A DNA stretch of 64,000 bases. It comes from an uncultured Bacteroidota bacterium. Its GTDB lineage: Bacteria; Bacteroidota; Bacteroidia; Flavobacteriales; Flavobacteriaceae. The DNA lies in assembly GCA_902510415.1 (NCBI GenBank), contig CABXBH010000002.1, positions 38,471-102,470 of the forward strand, written 5' to 3'. A program made the position numbers and the translations under genes. The notes beneath the pieces are model-generated. The model did not search any database. It had not been told where the DNA came from and worked only from the letters and a program-made list of their open reading frames with translations. This document shows positions 27,944-38,102 of the stretch, in pieces; the stretch's first letter is position 1; the number at the start of each line of letters is the position of its first letter.

Positions 27944-29315
27944 ATTTTTTAATTTCAGAAATAAACTTTTTTGATAATTTTTCAGCTTCTTCTTGAGATT
28001 TAGCTTCTGAATAAACTCTTATAATCGGTTCAGTATTACTTTTTCTAAGCTGTACCCATGAGTCATCAAAATCAATTTTCAATCCATCAATAATATTTGT
28101 TTTTTCAGAAGAATAGGATAAAGCAATATTTTTAATTATAGACTCAACATCAAGGTTATCATTTAATTTAACCTTGTCTTTTGACATGAAGTAATCTGGA
28201 TAATTAGACCTTAGTCTCGAGCATGATATATTAAGCTTAGATAAATGGCTTAGAAAAAGTGCAATTCCAACTAAAGCATCACGACCATAATGAAGCTCAG
28301 GTAGTATTATTCCACCATTACCTTCACCTCCAATAACAGCATTCTTATTCTTCATCATTTCCACAACATTCACCTCTCCTACTGCGCTAAAAAAATGATT
28401 ACAATTATTTAACTCCGTAATATCTCTAAGTGCTCTTGATGAACTTAAATTACTCACCGTATTTCCAGGTTTATTTTGCAAATAATAATCAGAGCAAGCA
28501 ACCAATGTATATTCTTCTCCAAATACTTCTCCATTTTCTGAAACAAATGCTAATCTATCAACATCTGGGTCAACCACTATACCCAAATCTGCTTTTTGTT
28601 TGATTACTAGATTGCTCAAATCTGTTAAATTTTCTTTTAATGGTTCCGGATTATGGGGAAATTCACCATTTGGTTCACAATACAATTCTACAACGTTTAC
28701 ATCAAGCTTTTTTAAAAGATTTGGGACAGCTATTCCCCCCGTAGAATTTACAGCATCAACAACAATTTTAAATTTTCGTTTTTTAATTAAGTCTACTTCT
28801 ACATTTGGCAGGTTTAGAATCATATCAGTGTGAATATCAATATAATCTGAATTAAATTTCACAAACCCCTTTTTAAGGTCAGTATTATAATTTGGGTTAG
28901 AGTTTGCAATATTTAATAATTTTTCACCGTCATTAGCACTAATAAATTCTCCATTGTTATTTAATAATTTCAATGCATTCCAGTTTCTTGGATTGTGACT
29001 AGCAGTGATTATTATACCAGCATCAGCTTCTTCTAATGGTACAGCTATCTCAACGGTAGGAGTTGTCGATAATCCCAAACAAACGACATTTAGACCCATT
29101 TTTGTTAATGTATCTATAACCAATTCTTCAATCATCTTTCCAGAAACCCTAGCATCTCTACCAACAACAATCTTATTATTAATAAGCCTATTTTCAGATT
29201 CTAACCAAAGAACAAATGATTTAGTATAAAGAATAATATCATCTTTTGTCAAGTCCTCACCTTTTCTGTCTCCAATTGTTCCTCTAATTCCTGAAATTGA
29301 TTTTATAAGTGGCAT
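27936..29315 (-). CDS. glmM: Phosphoglucosamine mutase / phosphohexomutase
   Basis: Interconverts glucosamine-6-phosphate and glucosamine-1-phosphate for UDP-GlcNAc synthesis, if the family assignment to GlmM holds. The N-terminus SISGIRGTIG, the phosphoserine loop TASHNPRNWNALK, the metal-binding DPDVDRLA, the specificity loop GGEGNGGII and the C-terminal RKSNTEPIIRVY phosphate-binding segment are all present. Length 459 is typical of the Bacteroidota enzyme. Phosphomannomutase activity is an alternative. A perfect -7 box lies upstream. Confidence 0.88.
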   Translation of the reverse strand: MPLIKSISGIRGTIGDRKGEDLTKDDIILYTKSFVLWLESENRLINNKIVVGRDARVSGKMIEELVIDTLTKMGLNVVCLGLSTTPTVEIAVPLEEADAGIIITASHNPRNWNALKLLNNNGEFISANDGEKLLNIANSNPNYNTDLKKGFVKFNSDYIDIHTDMILNLPNVEVDLIKKRKFKIVVDAVNSTGGIAVPNLLKKLDVNVVELYCEPNGEFPHNPEPLKENLTDLSNLVIKQKADLGIVVDPDVDRLAFVSENGEVFGEEYTLVACSDYYLQNKPGNTVSNLSSSRALRDITELNNCNHFFSAVGEVNVVEMMKNKNAVIGGEGNGGIILPELHYGRDALVGIALFLSHLSKLNISCSRLRSNYPDYFMSKDKVKLNDNLDVESIIKNIALSYSSEKTNIIDGLKIDFDDSWVQLRKSNTEPIIRVYSEAKSQEEAEKLSKKFISEIKKFS

Positions 29316-29329
29316 TATAATTGTTTTTG

Positions 29330-29337
29330 CAAATATA
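29330..29337 (-). promoter_or_regulatory. Promoter -7 box for glmM
   Basis: The minus strand reads TATATTTG, a perfect TAnnTTTG match ending 15 bases before the glmM ATG. Confidence 0.5.
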
Positions 29338-29393
29338 CTTTTAATTATACTACAGTAAAAAATTGAATTTGTAAATTCGGAAAAATATTAACA

Positions 29394-31064
29394 TTGAAAC
29401 ACTTAATTAAATTTTTCTTTATTATACTTTTTATTTCGTCTTGCTCTAACGAAAATGAAGGAGTTATTTCTGAAAAAGGTATGGTAGTTTCTGCTAGAGA
29501 AGAAGCAAGTAAAATAGGAGTAGAAATTTTAAAAAAAGGAGGTAATGCATTTGACGCTATGATGGCTACTGAATTAGCATTAGCAGTTTCATACCCTTCT
29601 GCTGGTAATATTTGTGGTGGAGGTTTTATGGTTTTTAGAAAATCAGATGGTACAACTGGGGCTTTAGATTACAGAGAAAGAGCACCAATATCTTCAACAA
29701 GAGATATGTATTTAGATGAAGATGGTAATATAATTGAAGGACTGAGTATGATAGGTGGTCTTTCAGTTGGTGTTCCAGGAACAATTGCAGGAATTTTTGA
29801 AGCTCATGAAAAACACGGATCTCTTCCTATAAGCGAGATTTTTACTCCAGTAATTGAGTTAGCTGAGAATGGAATTAGAGTCACTTCAAATCAAAAAGAT
29901 AGAATTAATGAAAATAGAAAATATTTTAAGCTTGCTAACAAATCACACAAAAAATTTGACAAAGACTTTCAAATAAACGAAATAATCAAATTTCCAGAAC
30001 TTGCTTCAACATTAAAAAGAATAATGTTAAACGGAAAGGATGAATTTTACAACGGTGAAACAGCAGTAAAATTAATTGATTTCATACAACAAAATGGCGG
30101 AATTATAACTTTGGAAGATTTAAAAATATACAAACCTGTATGGAGAGAGCCTATTATTTTCAATTATGATAATTTAAAAATTATTTCAATGTCACCTCCT
30201 TCTAGCGGCGGAATTTGTATTAATCAAATAATGGGCATGATTGAACCTTTTGATTTGAATAAATTTGAGCATAATTCAGTAGAATACATAAAACTACTAG
30301 TTGAAGCTGAAAGAAGATCTTTTGCTGATAGAAGTCATTTTTTGGGAGATCCTGATTTTGTGAATATTCCAGTAAAAAATTTAGTTAATCTTGATTATCT
30401 GGAAAAAAGAATGCAAAATTTTTCGTTTGAAATGCCTACAAATTCTGATGATATTGGATATGGAGATATTACAATTGGAGAGAGTGATGAAACAACTCAT
30501 TATTCAATTGTAGACCAATTTGGAAATGCAATAGCTGTAACTACAACATTAAATGGAACATTTGGGTCTAAATTATACAGCGAAGAGTTAGGTTTTTTCT
30601 TAAATAATGAAATGGATGATTTTTCCAGCAAACCTGGTTACCCAAACATGTATGGTTTAATTGGAGGTGAAGCAAATAAAATTGAACCTAAAAAAAGAAT
30701 GCTCAGCTCAATGACTCCAACAATTGTGGAAAAAGAAAATGAATTATATATGACCCTTGGAACTCCTGGTGGATCAACAATCATCACATCAGTTGTACAA
30801 ACAATTTTAAATGTACATGAGTTTAATATGAGCATGCAAGAAGCTGTAAATGCAGCTAGATTTCATCATCAATGGAAACCAGATTCCATTAGAATAGAAA
30901 CAAATTTTTTCAGCAATAAAGTCATGAAAGAGTTAAAAATATCAGGCTATAAACTCAATGATAAAGGTGTTATTGGGAGGGTTGATGGAATTCTTATTAG
31001 ACCAGATAAAAAACTTGAAGGAGGTGCTGATAAAAGAGGTGATGATACAGCAATAGGATTTTAA
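29394..31064 (+). CDS. ggt: Gamma-glutamyltransferase (lipoprotein)
   Basis: Splits gamma-glutamyl bonds of glutathione and related compounds in the envelope. It begins with a lipoprotein signal (IKFFFIILFISSC, Cys17). The substrate-binding Arg is in DYRERAP (about 93-95). Autocatalytic cleavage is expected before Thr367 of the TTHYS motif, giving the N-terminal nucleophile. NNEMDDFS, LSSMTPTIV and TPGGST follow. Length 556 is normal. The start is TTG at 29394, since only this start supplies the signal peptide. It is six bases from uvrA, probably in one transcript. Confidence 0.92.
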   Translation: MKHLIKFFFIILFISSCSNENEGVISEKGMVVSAREEASKIGVEILKKGGNAFDAMMATELALAVSYPSAGNICGGGFMVFRKSDGTTGALDYRERAPISSTRDMYLDEDGNIIEGLSMIGGLSVGVPGTIAGIFEAHEKHGSLPISEIFTPVIELAENGIRVTSNQKDRINENRKYFKLANKSHKKFDKDFQINEIIKFPELASTLKRIMLNGKDEFYNGETAVKLIDFIQQNGGIITLEDLKIYKPVWREPIIFNYDNLKIISMSPPSSGGICINQIMGMIEPFDLNKFEHNSVEYIKLLVEAERRSFADRSHFLGDPDFVNIPVKNLVNLDYLEKRMQNFSFEMPTNSDDIGYGDITIGESDETTHYSIVDQFGNAIAVTTTLNGTFGSKLYSEELGFFLNNEMDDFSSKPGYPNMYGLIGGEANKIEPKKRMLSSMTPTIVEKENELYMTLGTPGGSTIITSVVQTILNVHEFNMSMQEAVNAARFHHQWKPDSIRIETNFFSNKVMKELKISGYKLNDKGVIGRVDGILIRPDKKLEGGADKRGDDTAIGF

Positions 31065-31070
31065 ATCATT

Positions 31071-33896
31071 ATGAGTAATCAAAATGAAATTTTAATTTTT
31101 GGTGCTAGATCCAATAATCTCAAAAATTTAGATATAAAAATTCCAAGAGATAAGTTGGTTGTGATAACGGGACTTTCTGGCAGTGGAAAATCTTCATTAG
31201 CATTTGACACAATATATGCTGAAGGTCAAAGAAGATATATAGAAACTTTCTCAGCATATGCAAGACAATTCTTATCAAAACTAGAGAGGCCAGATGTAGA
31301 TAAAATTGAAGGTTTATCTCCAGTAATTGCTATCGAACAAAAAACAGTTAACAAATCTCCTAGATCAACTGTAGGAACGACAACTGAAATTTATGATTTT
31401 ATAAGACTACTTTACTCAAGGTGTTCTGATGCATACAGTTATGTCACAAACAAAAAAATGGTAAGCTACTCATCAGATCAAATATTAGACTTGATATCTT
31501 CAATGTATGATAATAAAAAAATTATTTTACTTGCTCCAGTTGTAAAGTCAAGAAAAGGTAGTTATCAAGAATTATTTCAACAAACAATAAAAAAAGGATT
31601 TACCCAGTGCAGAATTGATGGTGAAATTAAAGATATTTCAAACAACACAATTCTTGAAAGATATAAAAATCATGATATTGAAATTGTAATTGATAAGATA
31701 ATTCTTGAAAAGGATAAATATTCAAAAAAAAGACTAAGAGATAGTATAGAAACATGCTTTTTTCATGGAAATAATTCGATACTAATTATAGAAAAAGATT
31801 CAAATAATGCTAGATATTTCAGTCTTAACTTAATGTGTGAAGAGTCTGGCATTTCATATGAATTGCCAGATCCAAATAATTTTTCTTTCAACTCTCCTAG
31901 AGGAGCATGTAAAAAGTGCAAAGGTATTGGTTCAGTTAAAGAAGTTGATTTAAATAAGATTATTCCAAACCAAAATATTTCTATTGATGAAGGAGGGATA
32001 GATTTAATTAAATCTAAAAAATCTTGGATCTATAAACAAATTGAACTTATTTCTAAAAAATTTAATTTTTCCTTGAAAGAGCCCATAAATAAAATACCTA
32101 AGAAAGGGATGAATGCTATTCTTTACGGATTAAATGATGAGCTAAAAATTGAGAATAAGACCATTGGGGTTAATATTGACTATTCTATCTCATTTGAAGG
32201 TATTTGTAATTTTATAAAGGAACAGTATCAAAATAACGAATCTATAAGACTAAAAAGATGGGCTAATAATTATTTTAAAGAAATTATTTGTGATGAATGT
32301 GAGGGTTCTAGGTTAAAGAAAGAAGCTTTATATTTTAAAATAGACAATAAGAGTGTAAATGATATTGTAAACCTTGAGATAAAAGAACTTGCTCTGTGGT
32401 TTAAGAATCTAACACCAAAACTGAGTACAAAACAAAAAATTATCGCAAAAGAAATTATCAAAGAAATATCTGAAAGAATTAATTTCTTAGACAATGTTGG
32501 GCTAAACTATCTAACATTAAATAGAACTTCTAAATCTCTTTCAGGTGGTGAAAGTCAAAGAATACGTCTAGCCTCACAAATAGGTTCACAACTTACTGGA
32601 GTTTTATACATATTAGACGAACCAAGTATTGGTTTACATCAAAGTGATAATCAAAAACTTATTAACTCGTTAATTAAACTAAGGGATGTAGGAAACTCAA
32701 TAATTGTAGTTGAACATGACAAAGACATGATATTAAAAGCTGATCACATAATTGATATTGGTCCTTATGCAGGAAAAAAAGGTGGTGAAATAATTTTTTC
32801 TGGAAATATGAAGGAACTCTTAAAATGTGACTCACTAACTGCAGAATATATCAACAATGTAAAGATTATAGAGAAACCCGAAAAACACAGATTAGGTAAT
32901 GGTTTCTTTATAGAATTAAAAGGATGTAAAGGAAATAATTTAAAAAATTTAGATGTTAAAATACCACTTAACACATTAACGGTTGTAACCGGTGTTTCAG
33001 GAAGTGGTAAATCTACGCTTATAAATGAAACATTATTCCCATTAATTCATAACAACTTATTCAATGCTGAAAAAAAAGTTCATAAATATCAAAATTTAAA
33101 AGGTTTGGAGAATATTGATAAAATTGTTAATATAAATCAGTCACCTATCGGAAGAACACCAAGGAGTAATCCTGCTACATATTGTGGTGTATTTTCAGAG
33201 ATAAGAAATATTTTCTCCAAGCTAAATGAATCAATAATAAGAGGCTATAAACCTGGAAGGTTCAGTTTTAATGTAGCTGGAGGAAGATGTGAAGAATGTA
33301 AAGGTGCTGGTTTAAAACAAATTGAGATGAATTTTCTTCCTGATGTTTATGTTGAGTGTGAAATATGTATGTCAAATAGATTTAATCGTGAAACACTTGA
33401 GATAAAATACAAAGGTAAATCAATTAATGATGTATTAAAAATGAGCGTAAATGATGCTACTGACTTTTTTGAACACATTCCAAAAATTTTTAGAAAACTT
33501 AAAACAATTAAAGATGTTGGATTAGGTTATTTAACCCTAGGTCAACAGAGCACAACACTTTCAGGAGGTGAAGCGCAAAGAATAAAATTAGCAACCGAAT
33601 TAAGTAAAAGAGACACAGGAAATACATTATATGTTTTGGATGAACCTACAACTGGACTACATTTTGAAGATATTAGGATATTTTTAAATGTTATTGAGTC
33701 TTTGATATCAAAAGGGAATTCCGTAATAATAATTGAACATAACATGGACGTGATAAAAAAAGCAGACTATGTTATTGATCTTGGCCCTGAAGGTGGTAAA
33801 AAGGGTGGTGAAATTATTTTTCAAGGTTATATAGATAAATTTTTAAAATGTGAATCAAGTAATACAGCAATGTTCCTCAAAAAAGAAGTAACTTAG
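31071..33896 (+). CDS. uvrA: Excinuclease ABC subunit A
   Basis: The damage-recognition ATPase of nucleotide excision repair. Both ABC modules are complete: Walker [14 protein letters not shown] near residue 35 and [10 protein letters not shown] near 643, signatures [12 protein letters not shown] and [12 protein letters not shown], and Walker [10 protein letters not shown] and LDEPTTGLH. The DNA-contacting zinc module CEECKGAG...[15 protein letters not shown] keeps four Cys. The first zinc module has a degenerate proximal pair (CEESG) with only CKKCKGIG intact, which I recall as common in Bacteroidota. Length 941 is normal. It is followed six bases later by the LOG-family gene. Confidence 0.95.
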   Translation: MSNQNEILIFGARSNNLKNLDIKIPRDKLVVITGLSGSGKSSLAFDTIYAEGQRRYIETFSAYARQFLSKLERPDVDKIEGLSPVIAIEQKTVNKSPRSTVGTTTEIYDFIRLLYSRCSDAYSYVTNKKMVSYSSDQILDLISSMYDNKKIILLAPVVKSRKGSYQELFQQTIKKGFTQCRIDGEIKDISNNTILERYKNHDIEIVIDKIILEKDKYSKKRLRDSIETCFFHGNNSILIIEKDSNNARYFSLNLMCEESGISYELPDPNNFSFNSPRGACKKCKGIGSVKEVDLNKIIPNQNISIDEGGIDLIKSKKSWIYKQIELISKKFNFSLKEPINKIPKKGMNAILYGLNDELKIENKTIGVNIDYSISFEGICNFIKEQYQNNESIRLKRWANNYFKEIICDECEGSRLKKEALYFKIDNKSVNDIVNLEIKELALWFKNLTPKLSTKQKIIAKEIIKEISERINFLDNVGLNYLTLNRTSKSLSGGESQRIRLASQIGSQLTGVLYILDEPSIGLHQSDNQKLINSLIKLRDVGNSIIVVEHDKDMILKADHIIDIGPYAGKKGGEIIFSGNMKELLKCDSLTAEYINNVKIIEKPEKHRLGNGFFIELKGCKGNNLKNLDVKIPLNTLTVVTGVSGSGKSTLINETLFPLIHNNLFNAEKKVHKYQNLKGLENIDKIVNINQSPIGRTPRSNPATYCGVFSEIRNIFSKLNESIIRGYKPGRFSFNVAGGRCEECKGAGLKQIEMNFLPDVYVECEICMSNRFNRETLEIKYKGKSINDVLKMSVNDATDFFEHIPKIFRKLKTIKDVGLGYLTLGQQSTTLSGGEAQRIKLATELSKRDTGNTLYVLDEPTTGLHFEDIRIFLNVIESLISKGNSVIIIEHNMDVIKKADYVIDLGPEGGKKGGEIIFQGYIDKFLKCESSNTAMFLKKEVT

Positions 33897-33902
33897 ATAA
33901 AA

Positions 33903-34589
33903 ATGAGCGATAGAAGAAATAAGAAATGGAATGAAACCAAAACAAATGACTCGTGGTCAATTTTTAAAATCATGGGTGAATTTGTTGAAGGCTATGAGAA
34001 ATTAAGTGCAATTGGACCTTGTATTTCAATTTTTGGCTCTGCCAGAACTAAACCAAATCATAAATACTATAAGTTAGCAGAAGATATTTCTGAAGCAATT
34101 GTGGAACGTGGATACGGAGTAATAACTGGAGGTGGACCTGGAATAATGGAAGCTGCTAATAAAGGAGCTAATCGTATTAAGGGTAAATCAGTTGGTCTTT
34201 GTATTAATCTTCCTTTTGAGGACACAAACAATAAATATATAGACAAAGACAAACAATTAAATTTTGATTACTTCTTCGTTAGAAAAGTTATGTTTGTTAA
34301 ATATGCTCAAGGTTTTGTGGTAATGCCTGGAGGATTTGGCACACTTGATGAACTTTTCGAAGCTATAACTCTAATTCAAACCTATAAAGCTGAAAAATTT
34401 CCTATCATTCTTGTTGGTTCTGAATTTTGGAATGGTATTGTTAATTGGTTAAAAGAAACACTATTAAACGAAAATAATACAATTAGCGATTCAGACTTAA
34501 GCTTATTTCAAATTGCCGATACAAAAGAGGAAGTAATTGATATTCTTGAAGAGTTTCATAAAAATTATAGTTTTACGCCAAACTTCTAA
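33903..34589 (+). CDS. LOG-family protein (nucleoside 5'-monophosphate phosphoribohydrolase, TIGR00730)
   Basis: A cytosolic Rossmann-fold enzyme of 228 residues related to LOG cytokinin-activating enzymes, which release bases from nucleoside 5'-monophosphates. The signature ITGGGPGIMEAANKGA binds the phosphate and VMPGGFGTLDELFEA carries the catalytic Glu. In bacteria the natural substrate is often AMP or another purine nucleotide; here it is unknown. It follows uvrA closely and probably shares its transcript. Confidence 0.88.
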   Translation: MSDRRNKKWNETKTNDSWSIFKIMGEFVEGYEKLSAIGPCISIFGSARTKPNHKYYKLAEDISEAIVERGYGVITGGGPGIMEAANKGANRIKGKSVGLCINLPFEDTNNKYIDKDKQLNFDYFFVRKVMFVKYAQGFVVMPGGFGTLDELFEAITLIQTYKAEKFPIILVGSEFWNGIVNWLKETLLNENNTISDSDLSLFQIADTKEEVIDILEEFHKNYSFTPNF

Positions 34590-34636
34590 TTTACAGGTTA
34601 AACTTTGCTTTTAAACCTTAAATTAATGTCATAATA

Positions 34637-34667
34637 TTGCATATGCATTCATGTTTGAGTAAATTTG
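34637..34667 (+). promoter_or_regulatory. Promoter for the fused E1 gene, -33 and -7 boxes
   Basis: TTG at 34637-34639 lies 20 bases before a perfect TAAATTTG at 34660-34667. Both elements and the spacing fit the Bacteroidota consensus. The box ends 21 bases before the ATG at 34689, and overlaps an upstream in-frame TTG, which argues against that TTG as the start. Confidence 0.65.
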
Positions 34668-34688
34668 CAATCTGCTTGGATCTTGTTT

Positions 34689-37085
34689 ATGCAATCAAAA
34701 ACTAAGAAAAATTCAATTTCATTTAATCAGTTTAAGGAAGAAATTCTTAATGACTACAAAGTTGCTTTTACCAGCAGAGAATGTAGTATAATTGGAAGAA
34801 GAGAAGTTCTTACAGGTAAAGCAAGTTTTGGAATTTTTGGGGATGGAAAAGAACTACCCCAAATAGCTATGGCAAAATTCTTTAAAAAGGGTGATTTTAG
34901 ATCCGGTTATTACAGAGACCAAACTTTTATGCTATCAATCGAAGAAGTTACACCAACTCAATTTTTTGCAGGACTTTATGCTCACACTGATATAAAACAT
35001 GACCCTATGAGTGCTGGAAGACAAATGGGTAGTTCATTTGCAACTCATAGTCTTGATGAAAATTATCATTGGAAAAATTTAACTAACCAATATAATTCAA
35101 GTGCTGACCTATCCCCTACTGGTAGTCAAATGCCTAGACTTCTTGGATTAGCTCAAGCATCAAAAATTTATAAGAAGTTAAATATTTCAAATGCTGATAA
35201 TTTTAGTTTAAAAGGAAATGAAATCGCTTGGGGTACTATTGGTGATGCTGCTACAAGTGAAGGTATGTTTTTTGAAAGCATAAACGCCGCTGGTGTTATG
35301 CAGATTCCTATGATAATAAGCATATGGGATGATAATTATGGTATTTCTGTTTCATCTGAATACCAAACTACAAAAGGAAATATATCAGAAATTTTAAAAG
35401 GATTTAAAAAAGATAAAGATTCGAATGGATTTGAAATTTTTAAAGTTAAGGGATGGGATTATGTTCAGCTAATGAAAACTTATGAAAAAGCAGAACAAAT
35501 ATGTAGAAGCAAACATGTCCCAGTAATTGTTCATGTAAATGAGCTAACCCAGCCGCTAGGACATTCAACATCAGGCTCACACGAAAGATATAAATCAAAA
35601 GAACGATTAAAATGGGAAAGTGATTACGATTGTATTAAAAAAATGAGAGAATGGATTTTAGAAAATAAAGTTATTTCAGAAGTTGATTTAAAAAAAATTG
35701 AAGAAAGGGCTAAAAAAAATGTTAGTGAAGCAAAAATTAATGCTAAAAAAAATTCTGTCAATGAAACTATCAGTAACATTAGAGAATTAAATAAACTTAT
35801 TAAATCTGGAATAAATACAAATAATAATAAAATAGATGGTATTATCTCAGATTTAAATAGAATTAAAGAGCCCAGTAAAAGAGATCTGTTTACATCAGGA
35901 AATATGATAGTAAGAGAACTTATGTTGGAGAAGAATAATAATTTAACTATCCTCAAAAGTTGGCTAAAAAAACTTAAAATTAAATACCAATATGATTACA
36001 GTTCACATCTATATAGTGAATCAGAAAGTAATCCAACAAATATCAAGCTTAATAAGGCTGAGTACAATCAATCATCAGACATGGTAGATGGTAGAATAAT
36101 TCTAAGAGATAATTTTAGAAAGATTTTAGAAAAATATGATAATGTTGTAATATTTGGACAAGATGCAGGAAAAATTGGAGGTGTAAATCAAGGTTTAGAA
36201 GGTTTGCAAGAATTATTTGGAGAAAACAGAATCTTTGATACTGGTATTCGTGAAGCAACTATTATTGGACAAGGTATTGGTTTAGCATTAAGAGGGATTA
36301 GACCTATTGCTGAAATTCAATATCTAGATTATCTTTTATATTCAATTCAAATATTAAGTGATGATTTAGCAACGCTACATTATAGAACAAGAGGTAAGCA
36401 GAAAGCCCCCCTAATTGTCAGAACAAGAGGGCATAGATTAGAAGGAATATGGCATGCTGGCTCGCCAATGGGTGGTATGATAAACTTGCTTAGAGGAATT
36501 TATTTGCTAGTACCTCGAAATATGACTGTAGCAGCAGGATTTTATAATACATTATTACTAGGCGATCAACCTGCAATTGTTGTGGAATGTCTCAACGGAT
36601 ATAGAAGTAAGGAAAAAATGCCAAAAAATATTGGAGAATTTACTGTTGAAATTGGTAAAGTTGATAAAATTAAGACAGGAGAAGACATTACTATTGTTTC
36701 TTATGGTTCTACCTTAAAACTTGTAGAAAAAGCCTGTATTGAATTAGAAAGATTTGATATAAGTTGTGAAATAATTGATTGTCAATCCCTTATTCCATTT
36801 GATATAGAAAAAGATATAACTGAAAGTGTAAAAAAAACAAATAGATTAATAATAATCGATGAAGATTTTTCAGGTGGAGCTAGCGCTTATATTTTAGATA
36901 AACTTATTAATGATCAAAATATTTATAACTATATAGATAGCAAACCTCAAACTTTATCTGCTCAAGACCATAGACCTGCTTATGGGACAGATGGAGATTA
37001 TTTTTCAAAACCATCAGTTGATGATATTTTTAATAAAATATTTTCAATAATGAATGAATTAGACCCGAATAAATATCCTTTTTAA
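34689..37085 (+). CDS. 2-oxoacid dehydrogenase E1, alpha and beta subunits fused
   Basis: The thiamine-diphosphate decarboxylase component of a branched-chain or related 2-oxoacid dehydrogenase. The alpha-type half (about 1-400) has GDAATSEGMFFE and WDDNYGISV for TPP. The beta-type half (about 440-798) has FGQDAGKIGGVNQGL, DTGIREATIIGQGIG and the C-terminal transketolase-like domain with SLIPFD. The two are joined by a Lys-rich helical linker. With the ATG chosen, length is 798; such fusions are known in Bacteroidota. No E2 or E3 gene is nearby, so its partners are encoded elsewhere. The exact substrate is not determinable here. Confidence 0.88.
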   Translation: MQSKTKKNSISFNQFKEEILNDYKVAFTSRECSIIGRREVLTGKASFGIFGDGKELPQIAMAKFFKKGDFRSGYYRDQTFMLSIEEVTPTQFFAGLYAHTDIKHDPMSAGRQMGSSFATHSLDENYHWKNLTNQYNSSADLSPTGSQMPRLLGLAQASKIYKKLNISNADNFSLKGNEIAWGTIGDAATSEGMFFESINAAGVMQIPMIISIWDDNYGISVSSEYQTTKGNISEILKGFKKDKDSNGFEIFKVKGWDYVQLMKTYEKAEQICRSKHVPVIVHVNELTQPLGHSTSGSHERYKSKERLKWESDYDCIKKMREWILENKVISEVDLKKIEERAKKNVSEAKINAKKNSVNETISNIRELNKLIKSGINTNNNKIDGIISDLNRIKEPSKRDLFTSGNMIVRELMLEKNNNLTILKSWLKKLKIKYQYDYSSHLYSESESNPTNIKLNKAEYNQSSDMVDGRIILRDNFRKILEKYDNVVIFGQDAGKIGGVNQGLEGLQELFGENRIFDTGIREATIIGQGIGLALRGIRPIAEIQYLDYLLYSIQILSDDLATLHYRTRGKQKAPLIVRTRGHRLEGIWHAGSPMGGMINLLRGIYLLVPRNMTVAAGFYNTLLLGDQPAIVVECLNGYRSKEKMPKNIGEFTVEIGKVDKIKTGEDITIVSYGSTLKLVEKACIELERFDISCEIIDCQSLIPFDIEKDITESVKKTNRLIIIDEDFSGGASAYILDKLINDQNIYNYIDSKPQTLSAQDHRPAYGTDGDYFSKPSVDDIFNKIFSIMNELDPNKYPF

Positions 37086-38089
37086 TTTAAATTTATTATT
37101 CTAGCAATTAACTCTTTAAGAAGGTAAGGATTTGCTTTTTTAACTTTAACACCTTTAGAATACATATCATAATCTCTTATCACAGAGATTACACCTACAA
37201 CAGATTTTAAGCTATAGTTTCTGGATGCAATATGATATTCGCTAAGGAAAAAAGGATTAATACCTAAAAGTGCAGCCATTTTCTTATCATTTGAATTTGA
37301 ATTTGAATGATAAATAAGTAGTTTATTAAAAAAATCAAATATTATAGAAATACTTACAACTAGTGGGTTTGAATTTGGATTTTCAGAAAAGTACTGGGTA
37401 ATCTGAAATGCTTTATCAAAATTTTTTTCTCCCAATGCTCTTCTTAACTCAAAATTATTAAACTCTTTAGAAATACCAATATATTTTTCAACATCATCAG
37501 ATTTGATAATCTTATCATTTTTTTTAATTTCTAATAGCTTATCTATTTCATTTGAAATTTTACTCAAACTATTTCCTAAATGCTCATTTATTAATACAGT
37601 TGACTTTTGATCAATGGAAAAACCTGCGATATTAATCTTTTCATTAATCCAATTTTGCACTTGATTATCATATAATTTTTTTGATTCAAAAATTTTACCA
37701 ACTTTATTGATTTCTTTATATACTACTTTTCTTTTATCAATAGATTTATGCTTGTAGTTTATAATCAGAATTGTTGTTTTTAATGGATTCTTAACATATT
37801 CTATTATACTATCAAATGTTCTGGATAAATCTTGTGCTTCTTTTACTAAAACAATTTGAAAATCTGACATTAAAGGGTATTTTTTGCAGATGGAAATAAT
37901 TTGATCAATAGAAGTGTCTTTCCCATATAAAATATTCAAATTAAACTGCTTCTCTTCTTCAGTCAAGACATTTTGAATAAATAAATTGGTTATATTGTCA
38001 ATATAAAACTCTTCCTCACCCATTAATAGGTATATAGGGGAAAAGGTTTTGGTTTTTATATCATTTTTTATTTCAGAAAGTGTTGTCAA
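37082..38089 (-). CDS. holA: DNA polymerase III subunit delta
   Basis: The clamp-loader subunit that opens the sliding clamp. Length 335 fits HolA. The N-terminus FSPIYLLMGEEEFYIDNI matches the family start. KKYPLMSDFQIVLVKEAQ and the middle LNEHLG-like INEHLGNSLSKISNEIDKL follow, and the C-terminal collar helix ends LLKELIARI. The start is TTG at 38089, since the family N-terminus lies before the first Met. Its TAA shares TTAA with the E1 stop. It is divergent from the HsdR-N-like gene, with only 13 bases between starts. Confidence 0.88.
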   Translation of the reverse strand: MTTLSEIKNDIKTKTFSPIYLLMGEEEFYIDNITNLFIQNVLTEEEKQFNLNILYGKDTSIDQIISICKKYPLMSDFQIVLVKEAQDLSRTFDSIIEYVKNPLKTTILIINYKHKSIDKRKVVYKEINKVGKIFESKKLYDNQVQNWINEKINIAGFSIDQKSTVLINEHLGNSLSKISNEIDKLLEIKKNDKIIKSDDVEKYIGISKEFNNFELRRALGEKNFDKAFQITQYFSENPNSNPLVVSISIIFDFFNKLLIYHSNSNSNDKKMAALLGINPFFLSEYHIASRNYSLKSVVGVISVIRDYDMYSKGVKVKKANPYLLKELIARIINLN

Positions 38090-38102
38090 AAATTTAATAT
38101 CA

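Noticed and set aside
34594..34620. Imperfect inverted repeat (AGGTT...AACCT) after the LOG-family gene
   Set aside because: Short stem with a mismatch and no T run; likely chance in AT-rich sequence.
35624..35956. Open frame of 110 codons on the minus strand opposite the E1 linker region
   Set aside because: It mirrors the Lys-rich linker (AAA/GAA codons read as Phe, Leu, Ser) and has no independent signal of coding.
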